Positions 9,194-17,773 of a DNA stretch of 64,000 nt are shown here, in pieces (within the stretch, counting starts at the first letter, position 1; each line of letters opens with the position of its first letter). The stretch spans positions 496,001-560,000 of the forward strand of contig NZ_JACHLL010000001.1 in NCBI RefSeq assembly GCF_014207935.1. Direction: 5' to 3'. The stretch is from Pseudomonas fluvialis. Its GTDB lineage: Bacteria; Pseudomonadota; Gammaproteobacteria; Pseudomonadales; Pseudomonadaceae. Under the pieces are notes generated by a model. It was not told the DNA's origin, did no database searches, and worked only from the letters and a program-made list of their open reading frames with translations. A program made the position numbers and the translations under genes.

Positions 9194-10816
9194 ATGCTCA
9201 AGAACATGTCGTTGACCTTCAAGCTGGCCTTGTTGCCAGCCGTTGCCATCATTGGCCTGCTACTGTTTGTCGGCTTTACCTACAAACAGCTCTCGACCAA
9301 CGATGAGCGCCTGGTACTGCTGGAAAGCCGCAGCTACCCGACCCTGGAGAAGGCCGACGCGGCAATCTTCCAGTTCTCCCTGTTACCCGGCCTGCTCAAC
9401 AGCGCCGTAGCCGCCAGCGAAGTGGCCGAACTGGACCGGGCACGCACGGTGCTGGGCGAAATCGCCACACTGCAACAGGCCATGCTCAGTCTGACCCAGG
9501 ATGACCCGGAACTGAACGCTCAAGTCGGCCAGTGGCAGAGCGCCGTGGAGAAATACAGCGGCAATGCACTGAACTCCTCCGAGCGGCTGATCAAGGGCAG
9601 CGCCACTTTCGATGACCTGCGCCCCAACCTCGACCGCATGAGCAGTGACCTGCAACAGGCGCAGAAGCTGGCCAGCGAATTCCGCGCCAATGCCTATGGG
9701 GAATTCCAGCAGCAGCTCGAAGAAATCCGCACCGACAACCGCGCCACCATCAACGTCGGCATCGGCCTGACCCTGGCGCTAGTGGCCTTGGTCAGCATTG
9801 GTGCAACGGTCATCATTCGCGGCATCATGGGCAACGTGTACGGTGTGATTCGCTCGCTGAAGGGCATCGCCCGTGGCGATGGCGATCTGACCCAACGTGT
9901 CAACGTCGACGCCAACGACGAAATCGGCGCGATGATCGAACTGTTCAATGGCTTCCTCGACAAGCTGCAGGGCACCATACGCCAGATCATCGACTCGGCC
10001 AGCCCGCTGGGACAGATGTCTCAGGAGCTGTATCGCCTGACCCAGGGTGCCGAAGACAATGCGCGCTCGCAGCAAGGGCATACCGACTCGATCAGCCGCG
10101 ATATCCAGACCATGACCGGCAGTATTCAGGAAGTGGCGCAGCGCTCCCAGCAGGCCTCGCAGGAAGCCGGCGCCGCCTCGCGTCAGGCAGAAACCGCCAG
10201 GCAGAACATCGACAGCCTGTCCTCCAGCATCAGCGACCTGGGTAGCAGCGTGATGGGCGCCGTGCAGGCCATGGAGCAACTGGAGGAGGAAACCCAGCAA
10301 GTTGGCTCGGTGCTCACGGTGATCCGCTCGATTGCCGAGCAGACCAACCTGCTCGCCCTCAACGCCGCCATCGAAGCCGCCCGCGCTGGCGAGCAGGGCC
10401 GAGGCTTTGCCGTGGTCGCCGACGAAGTACGCAACCTAGCGCAGAAGACCGCCGCCTCCACCGCCGAGATCCAGCAGATCATCCAGCGCCTGCAGAACAG
10501 CGCCAACGGCGTGCTCAACGTGATGACCGCCAATGGCGACAAGGCTCAGGCCAGCATCCAGCGTTCCGTCGAAGCCACCCAGGTCCTGGCCGCCATCGCC
10601 CAGGCCGTGCGCCAGATTGACGAACTCAATGCCGGCATTGCCCAATACACCCACGAACAGATCGGCCTTTCCAGCTCGATCCAGGAAGACACCCAGGTCC
10701 TGCAACACGACGCCCAGGCCACCGCCAACGGTGCCGAAGCGACAGCCCGGCTGGGTGAGCAACTGGTCAGCACCGGCGACCAGCTACGCGCGGCAACCGC
10801 CCAGTTCCGCGTCTAA
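9194..10816 (+). CDS. Methyl-accepting chemotaxis protein
   Basis: A 540-aa transmembrane chemoreceptor. TM1 spans about 12-30. The periplasmic sensor of about 155 aa is predicted all-helical (four-helix-bundle type). TM2 spans about 188-210, followed by a HAMP domain and a cytoplasmic coiled coil. The signalling hairpin is canonical: [20 protein letters not shown], then [19 protein letters not shown]. There is no CheR-tethering pentapeptide at the C-terminus. A GGGGAG site lies 7 nt before the ATG. The gene is 26 nt upstream of a porin gene and divergent from two orphan binding proteins. The ligand is unknown. Confidence 0.95.
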   Translation: MLKNMSLTFKLALLPAVAIIGLLLFVGFTYKQLSTNDERLVLLESRSYPTLEKADAAIFQFSLLPGLLNSAVAASEVAELDRARTVLGEIATLQQAMLSLTQDDPELNAQVGQWQSAVEKYSGNALNSSERLIKGSATFDDLRPNLDRMSSDLQQAQKLASEFRANAYGEFQQQLEEIRTDNRATINVGIGLTLALVALVSIGATVIIRGIMGNVYGVIRSLKGIARGDGDLTQRVNVDANDEIGAMIELFNGFLDKLQGTIRQIIDSASPLGQMSQELYRLTQGAEDNARSQQGHTDSISRDIQTMTGSIQEVAQRSQQASQEAGAASRQAETARQNIDSLSSSISDLGSSVMGAVQAMEQLEEETQQVGSVLTVIRSIAEQTNLLALNAAIEAARAGEQGRGFAVVADEVRNLAQKTAASTAEIQQIIQRLQNSANGVLNVMTANGDKAQASIQRSVEATQVLAAIAQAVRQIDELNAGIAQYTHEQIGLSSSIQEDTQVLQHDAQATANGAEATARLGEQLVSTGDQLRAATAQFRV

Positions 10817-10842
10817 TAACCAGAACCAAGGAGCAAGTCCTG

Positions 10843-12000
10843 ATGAGAAAAGTCCACCTGCTGTCCCTGGCCATTGCCATGGCCAGTTCCACTGCCTATG
10901 CCGTCGAGCAGGGTGAATTCGTCTACAACGGCTTCGGCACCCTCGGCATTACCCACCTGGGTGGCGAGGACGATCTCGACTATGGCATCCAGGGTCAGAC
11001 CAACGATGGCTGGCGTGGCGACCAACTGAGCAAGTTTGCAGTCCAGGGACAGTACGGCATTACCGATACCCTGAGCCTGACTGCTCAGCTAGGGACAAAA
11101 CCCGTGCAGGACAGCTGGGAAGTCGGCCCCGGCAATATCTACCTGGCCTGGCAGGCCAATGACAATCTGACCCTGCGCGGTGGTCGCATTGGCACGCCGA
11201 TCTACATGTACTCCGAAACCCTTCAAGTAGGTTTTTCCTACCCGTGGCTGCGCCTGCCGGAAGAGGTATACAGCCTGGTTCAGCTGACCAACCATGAAGG
11301 CGCTGACATTCTCTACAACCGGGGCACTGCACTGGGCGCCGTGAGCTTCCAGGTTTCCGGTGGCCAGGCCAAGAACCGCGACGTCTACTCGCTCGATGAT
11401 ACCCACGACATTGACTACAACAATGTCTTCGCCACCAGCCTGGCACTGTCCACCGACAACTTTGGTACCTTCCGCATCGGCTACGCCGAAGCCGATATCA
11501 AGACCACCATTGATGAAAACATCATCAATGCCTTTGGCAGCCCGCAGAACTATGTGTTCAACGACCTGGACAACCAGAAAGGCAAGTTCAGCTCGATCGG
11601 CCACCAGTATGACAATGGCACCTGGCTGAGCGCGGCAGAAGCCATCAAACTGACCACCGAGAGCAATAACTCCAACGAAACCACCGCGTTCTACGTCATG
11701 GGTGGCCGCCGCTTTGGCGATTACCTGGGACATCTCACCTATGCGCAACTGGATGCTCCGGCTGGCCGTCAGAACTCGATGACCTATGGCCTGAACTACA
11801 GCATGACCCCGACCGTCACTCTGAAGGGTGAGTACAAGCGTGTCGACATCTCACAGGGCAACTACACCGGCGTATTCCGCGCCGATGCGCAACAGACCTA
11901 CGACAATGGTGTGGCAGAACTGACCAATGGCGTCCTGGGTGAGCCGCTCGGCACCCCCGACGGCGACATCATCAGCGTCGGCGTCGACTTCATCTTCTAA
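10843..12000 (+). CDS. Outer-membrane porin-like beta-barrel protein
   Basis: A 385-aa exported protein with a signal peptide ending in STAYA. The body is a run of alternating amphipathic strands (e.g. FGTLGITHLGG, LSLTAQLGTK) and it ends in aromatic VDFIF, the C-terminal Phe signature for barrel assembly. It resembles uncharacterised porins found beside small PstS-like proteins. AAGGAG lies 10 nt from the ATG. It begins 26 nt after the chemoreceptor stop and its TAA lies within the ribosome site of the next gene, so the three genes look like one operon. Substrate unknown. Confidence 0.8.
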   Translation: MRKVHLLSLAIAMASSTAYAVEQGEFVYNGFGTLGITHLGGEDDLDYGIQGQTNDGWRGDQLSKFAVQGQYGITDTLSLTAQLGTKPVQDSWEVGPGNIYLAWQANDNLTLRGGRIGTPIYMYSETLQVGFSYPWLRLPEEVYSLVQLTNHEGADILYNRGTALGAVSFQVSGGQAKNRDVYSLDDTHDIDYNNVFATSLALSTDNFGTFRIGYAEADIKTTIDENIINAFGSPQNYVFNDLDNQKGKFSSIGHQYDNGTWLSAAEAIKLTTESNNSNETTAFYVMGGRRFGDYLGHLTYAQLDAPAGRQNSMTYGLNYSMTPTVTLKGEYKRVDISQGNYTGVFRADAQQTYDNGVAELTNGVLGEPLGTPDGDIISVGVDFIF

Positions 12001-12011
12001 GGAGAGCCTGA

Positions 12012-12407
12012 ATGAACAAGCTGCTTAGTGCTCTCGCTCTACTGGGCTGTGCCTCGCTGGCCCAGGCCGAAGTCGCGGTGATCGTCAATGCCGGCGCCAG
12101 CGCCGCACCTTCCCAGGCCGATGTGGCCAACATCTTCCTGGGCAAGGACAAATCGCTCAAAGGCGTCGACATCAAGGACTGGACCCCGACCAAGGACAAG
12201 TTCTACAGCGCCGTGACCAGCAAGAACGAAGCCCAGCTCAAGGCCTACTGGTCCGGGCTGGTCTTCACCGGCAAGGGCCAGCCGCTGCCCACCGTGGCCG
12301 ATGACGCCGCCGTGGTCGCCAAGGTCGGCGCCGAGGCCGATGCCATCGGTTACGTCGATGCTGCTTCGGTCACCCCGGCGGTCAAGGTACTGTTCACCCT
12401 GCCCTGA
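12012..12407 (+). CDS. Small PstS-like periplasmic phosphate-binding family protein
   Basis: A 131-aa protein with a signal peptide (ALLGCASLAQA) and a single PBP-like domain of the short PstS-like family: VIVNAGASAAP, SQADVANIFLGKDKSL, then a glycine-rich segment ending AIGYVDAASV. True PstS proteins are about three times longer, so this is a reduced form seen in many Pseudomonas and Vibrio genomes. It follows the porin by 11 nt and precedes a strong terminator, making it the last gene of the chemoreceptor-porin operon. Phosphate binding is a family-level inference. Confidence 0.78.
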   Translation: MNKLLSALALLGCASLAQAEVAVIVNAGASAAPSQADVANIFLGKDKSLKGVDIKDWTPTKDKFYSAVTSKNEAQLKAYWSGLVFTGKGQPLPTVADDAAVVAKVGAEADAIGYVDAASVTPAVKVLFTLP

Positions 12408-12419
12408 TCGTGCCCCACT

Positions 12420-12447
12420 GAACAAGCCGCCTGCGGGCGGCTTGTTC
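12420..12447 (+). terminator. Rho-independent terminator
   Basis: Perfect 12-bp stem GAACAAGCCGCC / GGCGGCTTGTTC with a TGCG loop just after the PstS-like gene, followed by the short T-rich stretch ATTTCT. Confidence 0.85.
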
Positions 12448-12544
12448 ATTTCTGACCTACACAAATTCAGTGTGCGACCAAAGTGCAATGGCCCCTGGCC
12501 AAGGGCTGGGCAATGCTGCGAAGAACCGGCAAGAGGCCTTGAGC

Positions 12545-14482
12545 ATGGCAACGCAGACATCCCCCCTCGGCAAGCTGGCCGTGCAGCAGAACCTGCAGGG
12601 TCATCTGGAGTTCCTGCGCAAATACCCGCCCTTCAACCAGATGGACACTGCCCACCTGGCATTTCTGCTGGAGCAGGCCCGCCTGGTCTTCCATGCCGCC
12701 GGCGAGGTCATCGTCAGCCCCGAGCAGGGCCCGGTCAGCCACTTTCATATCGTCAAACAGGGCCGCGTGGTCGGTGCCCGCCAACAGGGCGTCGCCGAGG
12801 AAAACACCTTCGAGATCAGTACTGGTGAGTGCTTCCCGCTGGCCGCCCTACTCGGTGAGCGCGCGACCCGCACCGCGCACATCGCCGCTGAAGACTGCTT
12901 CTGCCTGCAGCTCGACAAGGCCGCCTTCGCCCGCCTGTTTGCCCTCTCCGTGCCGTTCCGCGATTTCGCCCTGCGCGGCGTCAGCGGCCTGCTCGACCAG
13001 GTCAACCAGCAGCTGCAGCTACGCGCCGCCGAAAACCTTGGCGCGCAGTATTCGCTGGATGCCCTCCTGGACGAACTGGCCCCGCGTCAGCCGATCAGTT
13101 GCCTGGGCGATCTGCCGTTGCGCCAGGCCGTGAAACTGATGCATGAACAGCAGGTCGGCAGCATCGTCATCGTCGATGCCGAGGAGCGCCCGCACGGCAT
13201 CTTCACCCTGCGTGATCTGCGCCGCCTGATCGCCAATCTCGACGCAGGCCAGCAAGGCGAACTGGACCGGCCAATAGCAGAGCTGATGACCCAGTCACCC
13301 TTCCACCTGCCGCCACATGCCACCGCCTTCGATGCCGCACTGGCGATGACCGAGCGACACATTGCGCACATCTGCCTGGTCCGCGACGGCCGCCTGACCG
13401 GGGTACTCTCCGAGCGCGACCTGTTCTCCCTGCAGCGTGTCGATCTGGTACACCTGGCCCGCACCATCCGCCATGCCGGACGCCTGGAAACCCTCGCGGC
13501 CCTGCGCGAGGACATCCGCCAGTTGGTCGAACGCATGCTGGCCCACGGCGCCACGGCCATGCAGATCACCCGCCTGATCACCCTGCTTAACGATCACACA
13601 GTCAAACGGGTGATCGAGCTGGTGCTGGAGGAAGCAGGCGACCCCGGCATTCCCTTCACCTGGCTGGTGTTTGGCAGCGAAGCCCGTGGCGAGCAGACCC
13701 TGCACACCGACCAGGACAACGGCCTGCTGTTCGAGGCCATGGACGACGCCGAAGCCGCGCAGATCCGTGCCCGCCTGCTGCCACTGGCCGGACGGATTAA
13801 CCAGGCCCTGGCCGACTGCGGCTTCAGCCTGTGCAAAGGCAATGTCATGGCCAGCAACCCGGAGCTGTGTCTGTCCCGCCAGGAATGGTCGCGACGCTTC
13901 TCCGCCTTTATCCGCGAAGCGACCCCGGACAGCCTGCTCGGCTCGACCATCTACTTCGACCTGCGCGCGGTCTGGGGCGACGACAGCGGTGCCGAAGCCC
14001 TGCGCCAGCAGATCCTCGCCGAGGTCGCCGACAACAGCATCTTCCAGCGCCTGCTGGCCGACAGCGCGCTGCGCCAGAAGCCACCGCTGGGCGGCCTGCT
14101 GCGCGACTTCGCGCTGGCCAGACATGGCGAGGCCAAGCACACCCTGGACCTCAAGGTGCAGGGCCTGACCCCCTTCGTCGACGGTGCGCGCCTGCTTGCA
14201 CTGAGTCACGGCGTATCCGCCTGCAACACCCTGGAGCGCCTGCGCGGGCTGATCGAGCGCGGCGTGATCGATGCCCAGGATGGCGCCGCCTTCGACGAGG
14301 CCTACCAGTTCATCCAGCTCACCCGCCTGCACCAGCACCAGCTGCAGGCCCGCGCGGAGCAGGGCTTCAGCAATCGCCTCGACCCCGATGAACTGAACCA
14401 CCTCGACCGCCGCATCCTGCGCGAATCCTTCCGCCAGGCGCAGCGCCTGCAGAGCAGCCTGGCGCTGCGCTACCAGCTATGA
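12545..14482 (+). CDS. cNMP-binding/CBS/DUF294 nucleotidyltransferase-like protein
   Basis: A 645-aa soluble multidomain protein. A cyclic-nucleotide-binding fold occupies about 25-150 and a CBS pair about 180-300 (LMHEQQVGSIVIVD, MTERHIAHICLVRDG). A DUF294 nucleotidyltransferase-like domain has the motif GSEARGEQ near 376 followed by TDQDN near 388, retaining the GS...D-x-D metal-site pattern. The DUF294 C-terminal domain follows. It overlaps the exonuclease gene by 4 nt (ATGA), so the two are coupled. In other bacteria this pair sits beside acetate permease/acetyl-CoA synthetase genes; those are absent here. The ATG at 12545 is preferred over a longer frame through the terminator. Confidence 0.88.
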   Translation: MATQTSPLGKLAVQQNLQGHLEFLRKYPPFNQMDTAHLAFLLEQARLVFHAAGEVIVSPEQGPVSHFHIVKQGRVVGARQQGVAEENTFEISTGECFPLAALLGERATRTAHIAAEDCFCLQLDKAAFARLFALSVPFRDFALRGVSGLLDQVNQQLQLRAAENLGAQYSLDALLDELAPRQPISCLGDLPLRQAVKLMHEQQVGSIVIVDAEERPHGIFTLRDLRRLIANLDAGQQGELDRPIAELMTQSPFHLPPHATAFDAALAMTERHIAHICLVRDGRLTGVLSERDLFSLQRVDLVHLARTIRHAGRLETLAALREDIRQLVERMLAHGATAMQITRLITLLNDHTVKRVIELVLEEAGDPGIPFTWLVFGSEARGEQTLHTDQDNGLLFEAMDDAEAAQIRARLLPLAGRINQALADCGFSLCKGNVMASNPELCLSRQEWSRRFSAFIREATPDSLLGSTIYFDLRAVWGDDSGAEALRQQILAEVADNSIFQRLLADSALRQKPPLGGLLRDFALARHGEAKHTLDLKVQGLTPFVDGARLLALSHGVSACNTLERLRGLIERGVIDAQDGAAFDEAYQFIQLTRLHQHQLQARAEQGFSNRLDPDELNHLDRRILRESFRQAQRLQSSLALRYQL

Positions 14483-15180
14483 AGCGCCTGTTTGCCTGGG
14501 GCAAGCCGCGCACCGACGAGGCCCTGCACGCTCGTCTGCAGACCCTGCCGGCCGCCGCCGAGCTGAGCCAGCAGCCACTGAGCCAGCAGCAATGGGTAGT
14601 GGTGGACGTGGAAAGCACCGGGCTCAACCTGCAGCGCGACCTGCTGCTGTCGATCGGTGCCGTCGCCATCGAGGGCAACAGCATCGGCCTGGCTGAAGGC
14701 TTTACCTGCACCCTCAACCGCGACCAGCAGCACCTGGGCGACAGCGTGCTGCTGCACGGCATCTCGCCCAGCGAGCTGGCGGCGGGACTGACGCCGGCCG
14801 AAGCCCTGCTGGCCTTCATGGAGTACCTGGGTGACCGCCCGCTGCTGGCCTTCCATGCGCCCTTCGACCAGCAGATGCTCGCCCGCGCACTCAAGGAAGA
14901 GTTCAACTACAAGCTGCGCCACCCCTTCCTCGACCTGGCAGATCTGGCCCCGATGCTGTGCCCACAGGCCGGGCTGAGCAAAGGCGGCCTGGACGACTGG
15001 ATGAGCTTCTTCGGCCTGGCCAACCTACAACGGCACAATGCCTATGCCGACGCTCTGGCCACCGCCGAGCTGGCCCTGATCCTGTTCAGCCGCGCCCGCC
15101 GGCAAGGCCTCGACAGCGCCTACGCCTTAAGCGACGCCCTGGCGCGCTGGAAGCGCCGCCAGCAACAGTCGGCCTGGTAA
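14479..15180 (+). CDS. DnaQ-like 3'-5' exonuclease
   Basis: A 233-aa DEDDh exonuclease related to the proofreading epsilon subunit. Exo I is VVDVEST (Asp43, Glu45), Exo II is LLAFHAPFDQQM, and Exo III is HNAYADALATAE (His and Asp spaced as in DEDDh enzymes). There is no polymerase or GIY-YIG fusion. It is translationally coupled to the cNMP/CBS protein, suggesting that the two act together, possibly on a nucleotide or nucleic-acid substrate controlled by the upstream ligand domains; that link is inference. Its end is only 6 nt from the convergent HD-GYP gene. Confidence 0.88.
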   Translation: MKRLFAWGKPRTDEALHARLQTLPAAAELSQQPLSQQQWVVVDVESTGLNLQRDLLLSIGAVAIEGNSIGLAEGFTCTLNRDQQHLGDSVLLHGISPSELAAGLTPAEALLAFMEYLGDRPLLAFHAPFDQQMLARALKEEFNYKLRHPFLDLADLAPMLCPQAGLSKGGLDDWMSFFGLANLQRHNAYADALATAELALILFSRARRQGLDSAYALSDALARWKRRQQQSAW

Positions 15181-15186
15181 GGCAGC

Positions 15187-16431
15187 TCAAGAGAAGAGTG
15201 ACAGAGTGCCTTTGCGCTCACCCGACCACAGCTCGTCGAAGTTGTTGAAGCCCCACTCCTCCACCGACTCGCGGCCGACGATCTTTTCCTGGCCAACCAG
15301 CTTGGCCAGCTCCAGCACCACCTGCGGCAGCGGGGTCTTGGAGCGAGCGGAGAAGAACACCTTGACCTTGGGGGTCAGCAGCGACTGCTCGTCCTGCTCC
15401 AGTACCACCGCCAGGCGCCCGCTCTCCAGGCGCACCAACGATCCCACCGGGTAGATGCCGAGCGCCTTGACGAAGGCCTGAAACACTCGCTCGTCGAACT
15501 GCAGCTTGCTCCACTCGGCCATCTTGCGGATCGATTCGGCCGGGCCCCAGCCCTTCTGGTAGGGCCGGTCGGAGCTGATGGCGTCGTACACGTCGCACAC
15601 CGCGCACATCTTGGCCAGCAGGCCGGTCTTGTCGCCCTTGAGCGCATCAGGGTAGCCGCTGCCGTCCTGGCGCTCGTGGTGGTGCAGGCAGACATCCAGC
15701 ACCGCAGCACTGATGCCCGGCATCTGCTTGAGCAGATCAACCCCGGCGCGCGGATGATCGCGCAGCAGGGTGATGTCGATCTTGCTCAGCTTGCCCGGAT
15801 TGTTCAGCAGCTCCGGCGGCATGATGATTTCGCCGATATCGTGCAGCAGGCCGGCCAGTCCGGCTTCGCGCACCAGCTTCTCGGCCAGCCCAAGCTGACG
15901 AGCCAGCGCCACCATCAGCGCACTCACCGCCAGGGCATGCATGGCCGAATACTCACTGGCGCTGCGCAGTCGCGCCAGGCTGATCAGGGCATGGGGATGG
16001 CGATCCAGCGAGGCGCTGACCTCATCCACCAGCTCCAGCGCCGCGGTCTTGTCTAGCGCGCCACCCTGGCGCACGGCATCAAACAACTCGTCGAGCTGCT
16101 CGCGGGCATAGCCGCAAAACTTCAGAGAACGGCCGATTTCCTCGTCCATGCCAGGCCGGGGTGGCGCCGGCAGCGGTTGGGCGGCGGCCAGCAGCACCGC
16201 CTCGGTATCGGCCTCGACCTCCTCGACGCTCTGCCCGCCCTCGACGTCCAGCCCCTTGTCGGTGTCGATCCACAGCTCGCGCACCGCACTGCCCTGCAAA
16301 CGGCCAAGGTCACGTTCATCCTTGAGCAGAAAGCGCGGCTTCCAGAAGGGGTGATCCATCCACGAGCCGCACAGCTCGTGGACATACATGCCCACTGCTG
16401 CCTCGCCGACCGGAATGCGTTTGAGCGCCAT
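15187..16431 (-). CDS. HD-GYP domain c-di-GMP phosphodiesterase
   Basis: A 414-aa cytosolic protein: an N-terminal DUF3391 domain (about 1-130, IPVGEAAVGMYVHEL) and an HD-GYP domain (about 140-330). Catalytic motifs are intact: LLHDIGE with HD at 197-198, and HHERQDGSGYP with GYP at 259-261. Proteins of this type hydrolyse cyclic di-GMP. The start at 16431 is where the DUF3391 homology begins. It is not closely linked to another signalling gene, but lies downstream of the small membrane-protein cluster that follows creD. Confidence 0.92.
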   Translation of the reverse strand: MALKRIPVGEAAVGMYVHELCGSWMDHPFWKPRFLLKDERDLGRLQGSAVRELWIDTDKGLDVEGGQSVEEVEADTEAVLLAAAQPLPAPPRPGMDEEIGRSLKFCGYAREQLDELFDAVRQGGALDKTAALELVDEVSASLDRHPHALISLARLRSASEYSAMHALAVSALMVALARQLGLAEKLVREAGLAGLLHDIGEIIMPPELLNNPGKLSKIDITLLRDHPRAGVDLLKQMPGISAAVLDVCLHHHERQDGSGYPDALKGDKTGLLAKMCAVCDVYDAISSDRPYQKGWGPAESIRKMAEWSKLQFDERVFQAFVKALGIYPVGSLVRLESGRLAVVLEQDEQSLLTPKVKVFFSARSKTPLPQVVLELAKLVGQEKIVGRESVEEWGFNNFDELWSGERKGTLSLFS

Positions 16432-16526
16432 CTCGCCGTTGTCCTGTGCCGAATCGTTCGCTGGCCACTGGCCAGCTGGTCTGCCAAGGATAATCCAGGC
16501 CGGCGCGGAACGCCCGTAGCAGCGCC

Positions 16527-17057
16527 TCAGCCGTCGTAGGCGAAGACAATCAGGCGCTCCCTGGGCAGCACCAGCAGCACGCCCTCGCGCTTCTCGCTGT
16601 AATAGCCCTGCATGCCCTGCGCGCCACGCATGATCTGCTCCTGCAGGGCCTCCGGCGCATCGGCACAACCCAGCGGCAACCAGCCATCCATACTTTGCGC
16701 TTCGGCCAGCGGCGTGGCCTGCCAGGGCCCGTAGCTATAGTAGGATTCTGCATAACCCCGTGCCTGCTGCGCCAACTGCAGATAGCCGAAGCCATGCTGC
16801 TGCACGCTGGCCGCCGTTGCTTCGCTGAGGCGCCAGACCGCAACGCCGCAACCTTCGCGGAAGTCGCTCATGCCATCGATCAGGATCAGTCCGGCCGGCT
16901 CGATCTGCGCCGGCAGCGCCTGAAGGAAATGCTCCCGCTCGAAACCCTTGAACAGCAGATACAACACCAGCTGCAGCGCGAGCAGCGTCTGCAGGCTGTA
17001 CAACAGGGCCCGCGCGCAGCCTCGCAACAGACGCATACCTCGTTCAGAGATAGCCAT
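16527..17057 (-). CDS. Uncharacterised membrane-anchored protein, creD-downstream cluster
   Basis: A 176-aa protein not recognised by family. One N-terminal transmembrane helix (ALLYSLQTLLALQLVLYLLF) is followed by a soluble domain with many Tyr residues (GYAESYYSYGPW) and an ending in LPRERLIVFAYDG. It starts at ATG 17057, overlapping the stop of the preceding 85-aa gene by 14 nt, so it is the last of four tightly packed genes downstream of creD. From memory P. aeruginosa also has several hypothetical genes after creD; the role is unknown. Confidence 0.72.
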   Translation of the reverse strand: MAISERGMRLLRGCARALLYSLQTLLALQLVLYLLFKGFEREHFLQALPAQIEPAGLILIDGMSDFREGCGVAVWRLSEATAASVQQHGFGYLQLAQQARGYAESYYSYGPWQATPLAEAQSMDGWLPLGCADAPEALQEQIMRGAQGMQGYYSEKREGVLLVLPRERLIVFAYDG

Positions 17058-17301
17058 ACAGCCCCCAGGCCAACAGTACCAGCAACCCGACAGCCAGGGC
17101 CGTGGCCCGGTAGCACCCACGCCGGGAGGGCAGCAGCAGTGGCCAGGTCAGGCGCTGCAAGCCCAGTCCCAGCAGAGCCACACCGGCAAAGTAGGGATTC
17201 AGCGGCCAGCCACGCAGCCAGACGCCGAGCAGCAACGTCAGCAGGTAGGCGGCATTCAAGCCCAGAAAAGCGCCCTGCAACCCAGTGGCAAAACGGCTCA
17301 T
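17044..17301 (-). CDS. Small hydrophobic membrane protein, 85 aa
   Basis: Unrecognised 85-aa protein with three predicted membrane helices (LGLNAAYLLTLLLGVWL, FAGVALLGLGLQ and ATALAVGLLVLLAWGLYGYL). Its ATG forms a 4-nt ATGA overlap with the end of the 39-aa upstream reading frame, and its own end overlaps the next gene by 14 nt. The overlap on both sides supports expression as part of the creD-downstream cluster. No catalytic motif is visible. Confidence 0.7.
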   Translation of the reverse strand: MSRFATGLQGAFLGLNAAYLLTLLLGVWLRGWPLNPYFAGVALLGLGLQRLTWPLLLPSRRGCYRATALAVGLLVLLAWGLYGYL

Positions 17302-17417
17302 GGCTTCACCCTCGGCAGAGGCCGGCTTTGCACCCGCGGAGCAAAAAGACGGGCGATGCGTGCCGCCAGTCGCGCACCAACCCGGGCGTCCTCGCGCAAG
17401 CCGATATGCCCGCTCAT
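17298..17417 (-). CDS. 39-aa basic amphipathic small protein, coupled on both sides
   Basis: A tiny gene of 39 codons, arginine-rich (ten Arg), with a likely amphipathic helix (ARVGARLAARIARLFAPRV). It has ATGA overlaps at both ends: its ATG overlaps the TGA of the 100-aa gene and its TGA overlaps the ATG of the 85-aa gene. Two exact 4-nt couplings are hard to explain unless it is translated, if only to hand ribosomes on. The function is unknown; membrane-surface binding is a guess from composition. Confidence 0.55.
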   Translation of the reverse strand: MSGHIGLREDARVGARLAARIARLFAPRVQSRPLPRVKP

Positions 17418-17716
17418 GTCCGGTACCACAGGCGGTAAAAGCCCAGCGCCGGCAATAACGCCAGCTGAGCCAGAGCGACACACAGCTGCAGGAACGAGCG
17501 CACAGCAGGGTGCCCGGCAGCTCCTTCCAGGCCGGTCAGGCTGTGCCAGAAGGCTTCGGGCAGCACATGCAGCAGCAGATAGGCAAGCGGCTTGCCGCTG
17601 CCAATCAGCAACTGCATCCAGTCGTTCTGCGCGAAGAACATCAGCGTCACCAGTAGCATCAGGGCCAGAATCAAAGCCAGGGCATAGCAGGCGGAAAATC
17701 GCAGGAATAACCACAT
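17414..17716 (-). CDS. Small membrane protein, 100 aa, first gene after creD
   Basis: Unrecognised 100-aa protein with an N-terminal hydrophobic helix (ACYALALILALMLLVTLMFF), a middle amphipathic part and a C-terminal helix (LCVALAQLALLPALGFYRLW). It begins 57 nt after creD, with GGGAG before the ATG, and overlaps the 39-aa gene by 4 nt. A short stem-loop (TGTGGCC-CACA-GGCCACA, 17732-17749) lies in the gap to creD. Its position suggests co-expression with creD under CreB control. Confidence 0.7.
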   Translation of the reverse strand: MWLFLRFSACYALALILALMLLVTLMFFAQNDWMQLLIGSGKPLAYLLLHVLPEAFWHSLTGLEGAAGHPAVRSFLQLCVALAQLALLPALGFYRLWYRT

Positions 17717-17773
17717 GACAGGCTCCCAGGATGTGGCCCACAGGCCACACCCAAAACAGATTGAGGAGGTTGA

